DNA of 64,000 nt from positions 1,773-65,772 of the forward strand of contig DFLU01000009.1 in the NCBI GenBank assembly GCA_002375495.1, given 5' to 3'. Shown piece by piece: positions 17,033-24,340 of the stretch. The first letter of the stretch is position 1. Each line of letters opens with the position of its first letter. The notes under the pieces were generated by a model that worked only from the letters and a program-made list of their open reading frames with translations, did not search any database and was not told the DNA's origin. The position numbers and the translations under genes were made by a program. This stretch comes from Flavobacteriaceae bacterium UBA3611. GTDB taxonomy: Bacteria; Bacteroidota; Bacteroidia; Flavobacteriales; Flavobacteriaceae.

Positions 17033-17078
17033 TGTTTAATCAAATTATAAATATATTAAACAAAGCTTTATCTTTACA
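17033..17078 (+). promoter_or_regulatory. Second copy of the TGTTTAAT-N14-ATTAAACA operator with -7 box
   Basis: TGTTTAAT (17033-17040), 14 bases, and ATTAAACA (17055-17062) repeat the operator found before the TetR gene; here the dyad extends to 11 bp per arm (CTTTGTTTAAT 17030-17040 / ATTAAACAAAG 17055-17065). TTATCTTTA (17068-17076) follows five bases after the core, as a -7 box. It lies just downstream of the abc1 stop and points at a unit that is terminated about 100 bases later. Confidence 0.55.
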
Positions 17079-17106
17079 GTAATCAAAATGGGATAATAGA
17101 ATTGCT

Positions 17107-17142
17107 ATGAAAAAGAGTAAACCTCTATTATTTATTGGTTAG
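17107..17142 (+). other. Possible 11-codon ORF in a mini transcription unit
   Basis: ATG at 17107 to TAG at 17142 encodes MKKSKPLLFIG. It is the only ATG-started reading frame of note between the promoter-like element at 17033-17078 and the terminator at 17152-17179. It could be a leader peptide, the remnant of a longer gene (the start looks like a signal or membrane sequence), or chance. I do not claim that it is translated. Confidence 0.2.
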
Positions 17143-17151
17143 GTTGTTTTA

Positions 17152-17179
17152 AAAAGGGAAGCTCCACGGCTTCCCTTTT
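17152..17179. terminator. Bidirectional intrinsic terminator
   Basis: AAAAGGGAAGC (17152-17162) and GCTTCCCTTTT (17169-17179) form a perfect 11-bp stem with a 6-base loop. A and T runs flank it on both sides, so it can stop transcription from the left (abc1 or the mini unit) and from the right (the S9 peptidase, stop at 17203). Confidence 0.85.
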
Positions 17180-17202
17180 GTTATTTATAAAATAGCAACT
17201 AC

Positions 17203-19656
17203 TTACTTTTTAATATCCGTAGTTGTTTTTAGCTCGTTTTGGTTTTTATTCTTCACATAAGTCTCTAACCAACTATCTTGTTCCCACAGTAAGTGTAAAA
17301 TGCTCTCTTTAGCCCGATACCCATGGCTCTCTTTGGGTAACATCACCAAACGTGCGGTAGCTCCCAAACCTTTTAACGCATTAAAATACCGCTCACTCTG
17401 CAGTGGGTACGTTCCAGAATTATTATCTGCTTCTCCGTGAACCAACAATAGCGGAGTTTTCATTTTGTCTGCGTGCATAAAAGGTGACATGGTGTAATAC
17501 GTTTCGGGCGAATCCCAATAACTGCGTTCTTCACTCTGGAATCCGAAAGGCGTCAGGGTTCTGTTATACGCACCGCTTCGTGCAATACCAGCTGCAAACA
17601 AGTCTGAGTGACTCAATAAATTGGCTACCATAAACGCCCCGTAGCTATGTCCGCCCACACCCACACGATTTCTATCTATATATCCTAGAGCATCTACCGC
17701 ATCGATCGCGGCTTTGGCATTGCCCACCAATTGGCTTCTAAAGGTGTCATTTGGTTCTTCATCACCTTCACCTACGATAGGAAAGGCAGCGTCGTCTAAC
17801 ACCACATAGCCTCGCGCCACCCAATAGATAGGCGAACCGTAATACGGATAAATAAATTCGTTGGGGTTGGAGGTGCTTTGCGAAGCACTGTTTTTATCTT
17901 TAAACTCTCTTGGGTATGCCCACAAAAGCATTGGTTTTTTTTCTTTCTTCGCTCTGTCATATCCTACTGGTAGGTACAATGTGCCTTCCAATTCGAGACC
18001 GTCGTCACGTTTATAAGTAATCACTTCTTTGTGTACATCCTGCAAGCTCTTGTATGGATTGTCGAAAGAAGTTACTGGCGTAAGGTCATTTTTCTTTTTA
18101 ATATTTCTGAAATAGTAATTGGGGTATTCATTGGGAGATTCAATACGTACCAAGACTTTTCCTTTTTCAAGGTTTACGGCATCTACGAGGGTTTCTTTTT
18201 TATCGGTATAGGGCGAAGTGTATAAGCGCTCTGTTTTCTGTGTTTTTAAATCGAATGCATCGATAAACGGAAATTGCCCATCTTCAGAATAGCCCGCTCC
18301 CATTAAATATGCCTTTCCTTTATTTGTTGAAAGCACATAGCGATTATACTCATTTCGCTCGGTTACAAAATTACCCGGATCACTATATCGATCCTGATAG
18401 TTTCGATCGCTGATGATCATGGCTTCCTCATTGGTGTTGTTGGGGCTAAAGAGGTAGGTTTTCGTATTTCTGTCGTTCCACCAGTAGTCGTATGCAATAG
18501 CCACATCATCATCTCCCCAAGTAATTCCTGAGAAACGATTTTTTGTCTTTAAAATTTCCCTTGGAGTACCTGTAAATGGAGCGTCTAATTGGTACACAAT
18601 GTCTCGATAAGCTACTTTAATTTCAGGGTCACCGCCATCTTGTGCTTCGGTGTAAACCAGACTGGCACCTTTATCGGCTCTCCACGAAAGATTTCGCATA
18701 CCAGTTCTGGTTGCCATAAAACCTTTGGGCCGCACTTCATCTAATGGTACATTGTTTATCGTGTGTAATTTGGTGCCGTTGTTGAAATATACTGTTTCGG
18801 TATAGGGAAAACGATAATAAGGAACTAAATAGGAAAAAGGGCGTTGTATTTCTGAAACCAACACATATTCGCCATCGGGTGAAAAGCTGATATTTCGATA
18901 CATTCCAGTGGGTAAAAACGATTGTACGTCACCATTGAGCCCCACTTTTTTTACTTCGGAAAGCGCCAATTGTTCAAAATTCGCTTCGTCGTTCGGGTTT
19001 TTCAATAAATCTTGGTAGGTTCTGTTTTGGGCTTTTGCACCGTCGCTTACTGAAATCGTTGGTCCTGTAGGTACAGCTTCAGCCACATTAATAAGTGCTT
19101 TTCTGCTTTCTGGGAGCATTTTAACCAACAAAGCATCAGAGTTTTTGAACCAATTAAGGGCGTCGCCCATATTTGCGTTAACGGTTGGTGAGGTAATTTT
19201 TCTAGCAGCACCTTTTTCAATTTCAAGGAGCCAAACTTCTACGCCTGTGGTAGTTGTGTTAAGGCAAGCGATGTACTTTTGGTTGGGCGCCCACGAAAAA
19301 TTGGAGAGTCGTGGATTTTCAGGTAGTCCCGTTACCTGTGTCGCTTTTGTATCGGTAGCTTTCTTTACTTTAATATTGTTGTAGTAGTTAGTGCGACTTC
19401 CAATATTGGTTTTAGGATTGATTCGCAAACCACCCAAACGTAATTCGGTTTCTGAGAGCTCTTCAATACTTTTAAAGGCATCCCGGTAGAGAAGTATGAC
19501 ATTTTCGGCAGCATCATCCATCAATACTGAGGGTGCTAAAGGCGCATCTACTAAATCGAGTATTTCGTTCGGAGGCTTTTGATATTCAGTATTTTCTTGG
19601 GCACAAACAGTGAGAGCTACAAACAGGAATGCAATTAAAATGGAGAGTTTTTTCAT
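17203..19656 (-). CDS. Secreted S9-family (prolyl oligopeptidase-like) serine peptidase
   Basis: With the ATG at 19656 the protein is 817 residues and starts with a standard signal peptide (MKKLSILIAFLFVALTVCAQ). The open frame extends 24 codons further up, but that leader hides the signal sequence and is unlikely to be used. An N-terminal beta-propeller of about 500 residues is followed by an alpha/beta-hydrolase domain. Catalytic residues in order: Ser in GGHSYGAF (about 672), Asp in HGEADNNSG (about 738), His in KESHGYRA (about 778). S9 enzymes cleave short peptides; a periplasmic or surface role in peptide use is likely. The Glu/Asp pattern fits the glutamyl/acylaminoacyl-type branch, but specificity is uncertain. 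Confidence 0.92.
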   Translation of the reverse strand: MKKLSILIAFLFVALTVCAQENTEYQKPPNEILDLVDAPLAPSVLMDDAAENVILLYRDAFKSIEELSETELRLGGLRINPKTNIGSRTNYYNNIKVKKATDTKATQVTGLPENPRLSNFSWAPNQKYIACLNTTTTGVEVWLLEIEKGAARKITSPTVNANMGDALNWFKNSDALLVKMLPESRKALINVAEAVPTGPTISVSDGAKAQNRTYQDLLKNPNDEANFEQLALSEVKKVGLNGDVQSFLPTGMYRNISFSPDGEYVLVSEIQRPFSYLVPYYRFPYTETVYFNNGTKLHTINNVPLDEVRPKGFMATRTGMRNLSWRADKGASLVYTEAQDGGDPEIKVAYRDIVYQLDAPFTGTPREILKTKNRFSGITWGDDDVAIAYDYWWNDRNTKTYLFSPNNTNEEAMIISDRNYQDRYSDPGNFVTERNEYNRYVLSTNKGKAYLMGAGYSEDGQFPFIDAFDLKTQKTERLYTSPYTDKKETLVDAVNLEKGKVLVRIESPNEYPNYYFRNIKKKNDLTPVTSFDNPYKSLQDVHKEVITYKRDDGLELEGTLYLPVGYDRAKKEKKPMLLWAYPREFKDKNSASQSTSNPNEFIYPYYGSPIYWVARGYVVLDDAAFPIVGEGDEEPNDTFRSQLVGNAKAAIDAVDALGYIDRNRVGVGGHSYGAFMVANLLSHSDLFAAGIARSGAYNRTLTPFGFQSEERSYWDSPETYYTMSPFMHADKMKTPLLLVHGEADNNSGTYPLQSERYFNALKGLGATARLVMLPKESHGYRAKESILHLLWEQDSWLETYVKNKNQNELKTTTDIKK

Positions 19657-19711
19657 GATGAATTTATTTTCAGAAAAGATATTAAAAAAGAAAACACCAA
19701 GCAATGAGGTA

Positions 19712-19725
19712 TTATGCGTGCATAA
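19712..19725. promoter_or_regulatory. Palindrome TTATG-CGTG-CATAA between divergent genes
   Basis: A perfect 5-bp dyad around CGTG (TATTATGC...GCATAACA with one mismatch further out) lies between the S9 peptidase and the ketoacyl synthase. Size and AT-rich arms fit a MarR-type operator; no such regulator is in the window. Confidence 0.25.
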
Positions 19726-19766
19726 CAACTAAGTTCGAATAATTTCACCCAATACGTGCTATTTGG

Positions 19767-19774
19767 TATCTTTC
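19767..19774 (+). promoter_or_regulatory. -7 box TATCTTTC of the ketoacyl-ACP synthase gene
   Basis: TATCTTTC lies 20 bases before the ATG at 19794 and matches TAnnTTT(G/C). It predicts a leader of about 15 bases. Confidence 0.45.
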
Positions 19775-19793
19775 AGCAGTTTTATTACGATTT

Positions 19794-20798
19794 ATGTATA
19801 CATCAAAAATTTCAGGAGTGGGGCATTATGTTCCCGAAAACGTTGTCACCAACAACGATCTTTCAAAATTAATGGAAACCAATGACGCTTGGATCCAGGA
19901 ACGAACTGGTATCAAAGAGCGCCGCCATATAAAAAAGGGTGACGGAAACTCTACTTCGGTGATGGGCGTAAAAGCCGCAAAGATTGCGTTAGAACGTGCC
20001 AAACTCGCACCAAAAGATATCGATATGATTGTTTTTGCCACCCTGAGCCCAGATATGTATTTTCCGGGTGGGGGCGTACAAGTGCAAGAAATGATGGGCA
20101 TGCGAACCGTACCCGCGCTGGATGTACGCAACCAGTGTAGCGGTTTTGTATACGCGGTTTCTGTGGCAGATCAGTTTATTAAAACCGGTATGTACAAACA
20201 TGTGTTGGTGATTGGAGCTGAAAATCATAGTGGCGGACTTGATTTTACAACCCGCGGGCGCAGTGTGTCGGTGATTTTTGGAGATGGGGCAGGAGCAGCC
20301 GTATTGTCTAGAAATGAAGGAGACGGCGGAATTCTGTCGACCCATATCCATTCCGAGGGAAAACACAAAGACCAATTATCTTTACAGGGACCAAGTACCG
20401 AGCATTGGGTACCCCAAATAATTCAAGAAAACGATCAGGAAAATATTCCGTATTACCCGTACATGAATGGGCAGTTTGTATTTAAGCATGCCGTAGTTCG
20501 TTTTGCTGAAGTGATCAATGAAGGTTTAAAGGCAAATAATTTAGAATCTTCTGAAATCGATATGCTCATTCCGCACCAAGCCAATCTCCGTATTTCGCAG
20601 TTCATTCAGAAAAAAATGAAATTACGGGATGACCAGGTCTTCAACAATATTCAAAAGTATGGGAATACCACGGCGGCATCTATACCGATTGCGTTAAGTG
20701 AAGCTTGGGAACAAGGAAAAATTAAAGATGGTGATTTGGTGGTATTAGCAGCTTTTGGTAGCGGATTTACATGGGGAAGTGCCATCATTAGGTGGTAA
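19794..20798 (+). CDS. 3-oxoacyl-[ACP] synthase III family protein
   Basis: A 334-residue thiolase-fold condensing enzyme of the FabH family. FabH starts fatty-acid synthesis by joining acyl-CoA with malonyl-ACP in the cytosol. The catalytic triad is visible: Cys in RNQCSGFVYA (about 115), His in IPHQANLRIS (about 262) and Asn in YGNTTAASIP (about 292). The N-terminus (YVPENVVTN, DAWIQERTGI) is typical. The sequence around DFTTRGRSVSVIFGDGAGA is also normal. It is a single gene, divergent from the S9 peptidase. Flavobacteria often carry several paralogues, some used for aryl-polyene or flexirubin-type and other acyl chains, so I leave the symbol blank. Confidence 0.92.
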   Translation: MYTSKISGVGHYVPENVVTNNDLSKLMETNDAWIQERTGIKERRHIKKGDGNSTSVMGVKAAKIALERAKLAPKDIDMIVFATLSPDMYFPGGGVQVQEMMGMRTVPALDVRNQCSGFVYAVSVADQFIKTGMYKHVLVIGAENHSGGLDFTTRGRSVSVIFGDGAGAAVLSRNEGDGGILSTHIHSEGKHKDQLSLQGPSTEHWVPQIIQENDQENIPYYPYMNGQFVFKHAVVRFAEVINEGLKANNLESSEIDMLIPHQANLRISQFIQKKMKLRDDQVFNNIQKYGNTTAASIPIALSEAWEQGKIKDGDLVVLAAFGSGFTWGSAIIRW

Positions 20799-20988
20799 TT
20801 TTTCGCATATAATTCTTACATCGCCGCCGGTTAAAATGTAAACATAAAAGAGCCGCACTTCCCCAAGAGCGGCCCTTATACATAAACTAAAACTCCTCAA
20901 TTTTAGCTTAATAACTCGGTTCATACGTTCAAAATGAACCATTGGTTATTTAGTTGGTCTCAAAAGTAAGGTTGTGATATAAAGTATG

Positions 20989-21010
20989 AAATACCCGTTA
21001 GCGGGTATTT
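20989..21010. terminator. Hairpin AAATACCCG-TTAG-CGGGTATTT
   Basis: A perfect 9-bp stem with a 4-base loop, with A/T-rich flanks on both sides. It lies seven bases from a second hairpin, so the pair looks like a tandem bidirectional terminator between convergent genes. Confidence 0.55.
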
Positions 21011-21016
21011 TCAATA

Positions 21017-21052
21017 AAAAAAACCTCCCTCCCGTTCGGGAAGAAGGTTTTT
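21017..21052. terminator. Bidirectional terminator downstream of the TonB receptor
   Basis: AAAACCT pairs with AGGTTTT around an inner TCCCG-TT-CGGGA stem. A and T runs are present on both sides. It lies about 140 bases past the stop of the minus-strand receptor gene. Confidence 0.75.
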
Positions 21053-21192
21053 AACCAACAATTCTAATTTTTTAAAGGCTAATTCAAATAAATTACAAAT
21101 GTATAGGTAAGTCTTTCATATTAATAGACTTCAAAATCATGCCAAACGTTGCACCGAGGTGGTTGATTTAACATTTTTTTGGCACTATTTTG

Positions 21193-23631
21193 TTAAAATA
21201 TCCCGCCACTATCATCTTTAGTATTGTCATCGCGTCGCTTTCTAGACTTGGCTCTGTATTTTCCACCTCCGAAGCGATAGGCTAACGAAACATTCACAGT
21301 ATTACTTTCCCAATTAAACGAACCTGTTTGTGGGTACGGTCTTACCCCATCAAAAGCAAATTGCATGGTGTGAAAAATGTCGTTATAATTTAAACTGAAA
21401 GTTCCTCTTCCTTCCCATAAGCTATAGCGAGCACCCACATTCACAAAGTACATGGGCTCTATATCAAATTGAAGCGTTCGGTTTTGTCCGCGATAAAAAC
21501 CAAATGCCGAAAGTGTAAGCTCTTTGGTCACTTTAAAATTGTTGAACATTCTAAAATTCCAAGCCGTATTATCTACCTCTACCGTTTGTGTTACAATATC
21601 TGCTGCAGAAGGATCAGGTTGGGTAGTATCTACAAATTCACTGATCCCGGTTTGGGTCTGATTGTACAGATCGAAACTAGCATTAAAGCTCCACCATTTG
21701 GTAGGTCGATAATTACCCGATAGTTCTACTCCGTAGGCACTGGTATTGTCGAAGTTGTCGAACGTAAGGATGACACGGTTGATATCGTTACGGTCTACAA
21801 AGAGGGCTCTGTTAATTTCATCTTCAATCGCCCGGTAAAACACCCCTCCAGTAATACTCCCTTTTTCTAGATTTCTTGTATAATTAGCTTCAACAGAGTT
21901 CGTAAACTGTGGTTGGAGTTGGGTATTTCCGAAGGCAGAAATAAAAGGCGTCGCAAATTCGCGTATCGGATTTACTTGGCTTATGCCCGGTCTGTCTACC
22001 CTACGGCTATAGCTTACCTGATATTGGTTTTTTTCACTCGGATTATAGGTCACAAAGGCCGAAGGATATACTTGAAGGTAATCGTTGGTAAAGGCCCGTA
22101 CCACATTGGTGTCTGCTTTTACTTCAACTTGCTCTACCCGGGCACCCAATTGTACCGACCATTTTTCAAATTGCTTGCCATAGGTGGCGTAGGCAGAATA
22201 AATATCACGCGTATAATCGAAGTCGGTACTAGGCGTTGGTACAAGGTTTCCTTGGCTGTTTAGTGAAGTACCTGTAGAACTATAATCGATGTTTGTTTCA
22301 AATAATAAGGCCTGTAACCCCAGCTCAAGCTTGGTGGTTTCGTTTAGAGGATTTACATAGTCAAGATTCACCGTAAGCAAATCACGTTCGGTATCTGACG
22401 CATCTTCATAGTCGGTAAGAAACGCATTGCCTGTAAAGTCGAAATCAATATCTTCATCGTTTGTAAAAGTGTTGTAATCTGCTTCCAACTCGATATTGTG
22501 GCCTTCTTTCTCGAAATCGAGTTTATAATCGAAGTTGTACTGCGAAGATCGATTTTCGCTCATAGCCAAAAATAATTGCTGTTGGTTAAACGATGCATCG
22601 TCATAATAAAAAACGGTCGTGGTACCGTCTGTTGCTCCATCAAACAAATTTTGGTTGGTGAATACCGAGAAGGTATTTTTGTCATTCAGGTAAAAGTCGA
22701 CCCCAACCTTAAAGAGGTTCGATTGCCCTTTGTCTAGCATGTCAAACACTTGTTCAGAATTGTCTTCAGGTCTAAAAATGTTTCCGTTATTCTGATTTTT
22801 TGAAGTGTTATGCCCCCAGTTTCCAAAGAAATTAAACTTTCCATTTCGGTAATTCATATCGATAGCACTGTTAAACTTGGCTTCTTTTTCGTAGGTGAGC
22901 CCCACATTGGCATTTCCGTTAAAACCAATCATGGTATTTTTATGCAAAACAATATTAATTATACCGCTCATTCCTTCAGGATTGTATTTAGCTGAAGGGT
23001 TTGTGATAAGCTCAATTTGTTTTATGGAAGTAGAAGGAATCTGTTTCAGCAATTGCGCTACAGGAACATTACTCAATTTACCATCTACCATCACTCGCAC
23101 ATTCTGATTACCTCGAAGCGAGATATCACCTGTTTGTTGGTCAACATTTACCGAAGGTAAATTGTTCATGATATCTGCTGCCGTAGGGCCCGAAGTAGTT
23201 AGGTCTTTACCCACAGTCACCACTTTTCTGTCTAATTTTTGTTGAATGGTAGTTCGCTCTGCCGTGACGGTCACCTCGTCTAATGACGCCACGTCTTCTT
23301 CAAGTGACACCATTCCAAGGTCGATATTTCGGTTACCGGATGCAATGGTGATATTGGTTGTAAATTTTTTGTAACCGATGAATTGGATATTAACGGTATA
23401 GGTTCCTTCAGGTATTTCTGAAATTTTAAAATTTCCGTTGTCGTCTGTAACACCTCCGGTGAGCAGGGTTCCGTCTGATTTGTGGATGGCTACGGTAACG
23501 TAGGGCAGTGGCTCTTGTAAATTTTTATCGATTACTGCGCCGCTTACAGAACCTTTTAGATCGGTGTTCGCTTGAATGGGATTTGCTGCCATGCAAATGC
23601 AAAGCATGACGAATAGCATTAACTGTTTCAT
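21193..23631 (-). CDS. TonB-dependent receptor with carboxypeptidase-regulatory-like domain
   Basis: An 812-residue outer-membrane protein: signal peptide (residues 1-21), carboxypeptidase-regulatory-like Ig domain (about 27-110; SGAVIDKNLQEPLPYVTV, DDNGNFKISEIPEGTYTV), plug domain (about 120-240; GPTAADIMNNLPSVNVDQ, RVMVDGK), then a beta-barrel ending in LAYRFGGGKYRAKSRKRR and an acidic tail. It belongs to the outer-membrane beta-barrel family of TonB receptors, which import an unknown large or scarce ligand using TonB energy. No SusD-type partner is next to it, so a glycan-uptake locus is not indicated. The basic and acidic C-terminal tail after the last strand is unusual. A structured leader lies upstream. 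The ATG at 23631 precedes a clean signal peptide. Confidence 0.93.
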   Translation of the reverse strand: MKQLMLFVMLCICMAANPIQANTDLKGSVSGAVIDKNLQEPLPYVTVAIHKSDGTLLTGGVTDDNGNFKISEIPEGTYTVNIQFIGYKKFTTNITIASGNRNIDLGMVSLEEDVASLDEVTVTAERTTIQQKLDRKVVTVGKDLTTSGPTAADIMNNLPSVNVDQQTGDISLRGNQNVRVMVDGKLSNVPVAQLLKQIPSTSIKQIELITNPSAKYNPEGMSGIINIVLHKNTMIGFNGNANVGLTYEKEAKFNSAIDMNYRNGKFNFFGNWGHNTSKNQNNGNIFRPEDNSEQVFDMLDKGQSNLFKVGVDFYLNDKNTFSVFTNQNLFDGATDGTTTVFYYDDASFNQQQLFLAMSENRSSQYNFDYKLDFEKEGHNIELEADYNTFTNDEDIDFDFTGNAFLTDYEDASDTERDLLTVNLDYVNPLNETTKLELGLQALLFETNIDYSSTGTSLNSQGNLVPTPSTDFDYTRDIYSAYATYGKQFEKWSVQLGARVEQVEVKADTNVVRAFTNDYLQVYPSAFVTYNPSEKNQYQVSYSRRVDRPGISQVNPIREFATPFISAFGNTQLQPQFTNSVEANYTRNLEKGSITGGVFYRAIEDEINRALFVDRNDINRVILTFDNFDNTSAYGVELSGNYRPTKWWSFNASFDLYNQTQTGISEFVDTTQPDPSAADIVTQTVEVDNTAWNFRMFNNFKVTKELTLSAFGFYRGQNRTLQFDIEPMYFVNVGARYSLWEGRGTFSLNYNDIFHTMQFAFDGVRPYPQTGSFNWESNTVNVSLAYRFGGGKYRAKSRKRRDDNTKDDSGGIF

Positions 23632-23980
23632 TTTTTGATTGATTTGATTGTTTTGATGAATGTAATAGATACTACTTGGTATTGCATAGAAAATAGGCGC
23701 TACGCGGTACTAAATAGTAGTTGATTGTAAGTAAGACGCCTGAGAAGAAATTTTGTTACATTATTTTCAAAAAAAAACCCGAAGTCTAGAACCTCGGGTT
23801 TTCGCTTTTGTTGCTATTATTAACACTAACCATCAACGTAAAAATTTTCACAACAAAAGCTTGAAATATTTCTATTATATAGACGGAGTAGGTTTCATAT
23901 TGTTACAGCAATTAAATTATTTAACATTCTTTTAGTTTTTTGGACTGTTTTTGGACTGAAATTGTGCCGAACTTTGGGTT
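23632..23980. other. Divergent region with structured leader
   Basis: This 349-bp region separates the TonB receptor (left) from the CoA-binding gene (right). It contains the leader/terminator element at 23769-23860 and, next to the right-hand gene, a direct repeat of TTTTTGGACTG (around 23937-23960). About 130 bases between the element and the receptor ATG show no recognisable motif. Confidence 0.55.
23769..23860 (-). ncRNA. Leader/attenuator-like structured RNA upstream of the TonB receptor
   Basis: Read on the minus strand, GCTTTTGTTG (23860-23851) pairs perfectly with CAACAAAAGC (23813-23804) across 37 bases. Three bases later the stem AACCCGA/TCGGGTT (23800-23794 with 23782-23776) is followed by nine T (23777-23769), an intrinsic terminator. 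The receptor ATG is at 23631, 138 bases beyond. The layout (stem, internal loop, terminator, gene) is that of a riboswitch or attenuator, or of a free small RNA ending at the terminator. A 15-codon frame (MVSVNNSNKSENPRF, 23833-23786) starts in the loop and ends inside the terminator hairpin. I do not recognise a known class. Confidence 0.45.
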
Positions 23981-24340
23981 ATGAAAAAGACACTTGTATT
24001 AGGCGCTAGCCTGAAACCAAACCGATATTCTAACTTAGCCATCAATAGATTGGTAACCTACAATCACCCCGTGGTGGCCATTGGCCTGCGCAAGGGCGAA
24101 GTGGCAGGGGTGGAAATTTCCACCGAAAAAGTACCCTATAAAAATGTCGATACCGTAACTCTGTACTTGAATCCGTCGCGACAACAAGAATATTACGAGT
24201 ATATCATTTCGTTACAACCGCAGCGTGTTATTTTTAATCCGGGTACCGAAAATCCCGAATTCTACGAGCTTTTACGCAACAAAAATATTCAGGTAGAAGT
24301 TGCTTGTACGTTAGTTTTGTTGGGCACGAACCAATACTAG
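23981..24340 (+). CDS. CoA-binding (Rossmann-fold) domain protein
   Basis: A 119-residue single-domain protein of the CoA_binding_2 family: TLVLGASLKPNRYS at the N-terminus is the nucleotide-binding loop, with VVAIG, KVPYKNVDTVTLYLNP and VIFNPGTENPEF further on. Family members resemble the CoA-binding half of succinyl-CoA synthetase; the ligand and role of the stand-alone form are not established. The last 30 bases overlap the 3' end of the convergent symporter gene. The ATG at 23981 is preceded by AACTTTG. Confidence 0.88.
   Translation: MKKTLVLGASLKPNRYSNLAINRLVTYNHPVVAIGLRKGEVAGVEISTEKVPYKNVDTVTLYLNPSRQQEYYEYIISLQPQRVIFNPGTENPEFYELLRNKNIQVEVACTLVLLGTNQY

Larger units (their letters stand above)
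20799..21192. other. Convergent intergenic region with three hairpins
   Basis: This 394-bp region separates the convergent ketoacyl synthase and TonB-receptor genes. It has a GCCGC/GCGGC stem near 20852-20873 followed by CCTTATA, a perfect 9-bp hairpin at 20989-21010 and a strong terminator at 21017-21052. The remaining 140 bases before 21193 show nothing I can name. No coding frame is credible. Confidence 0.55.

Noticed and set aside
19657..19728. Longer N-terminus of the S9 peptidase (24 extra codons)
   Set aside because: It places a non-signal segment before a clean signal peptide that starts at the ATG at 19656.
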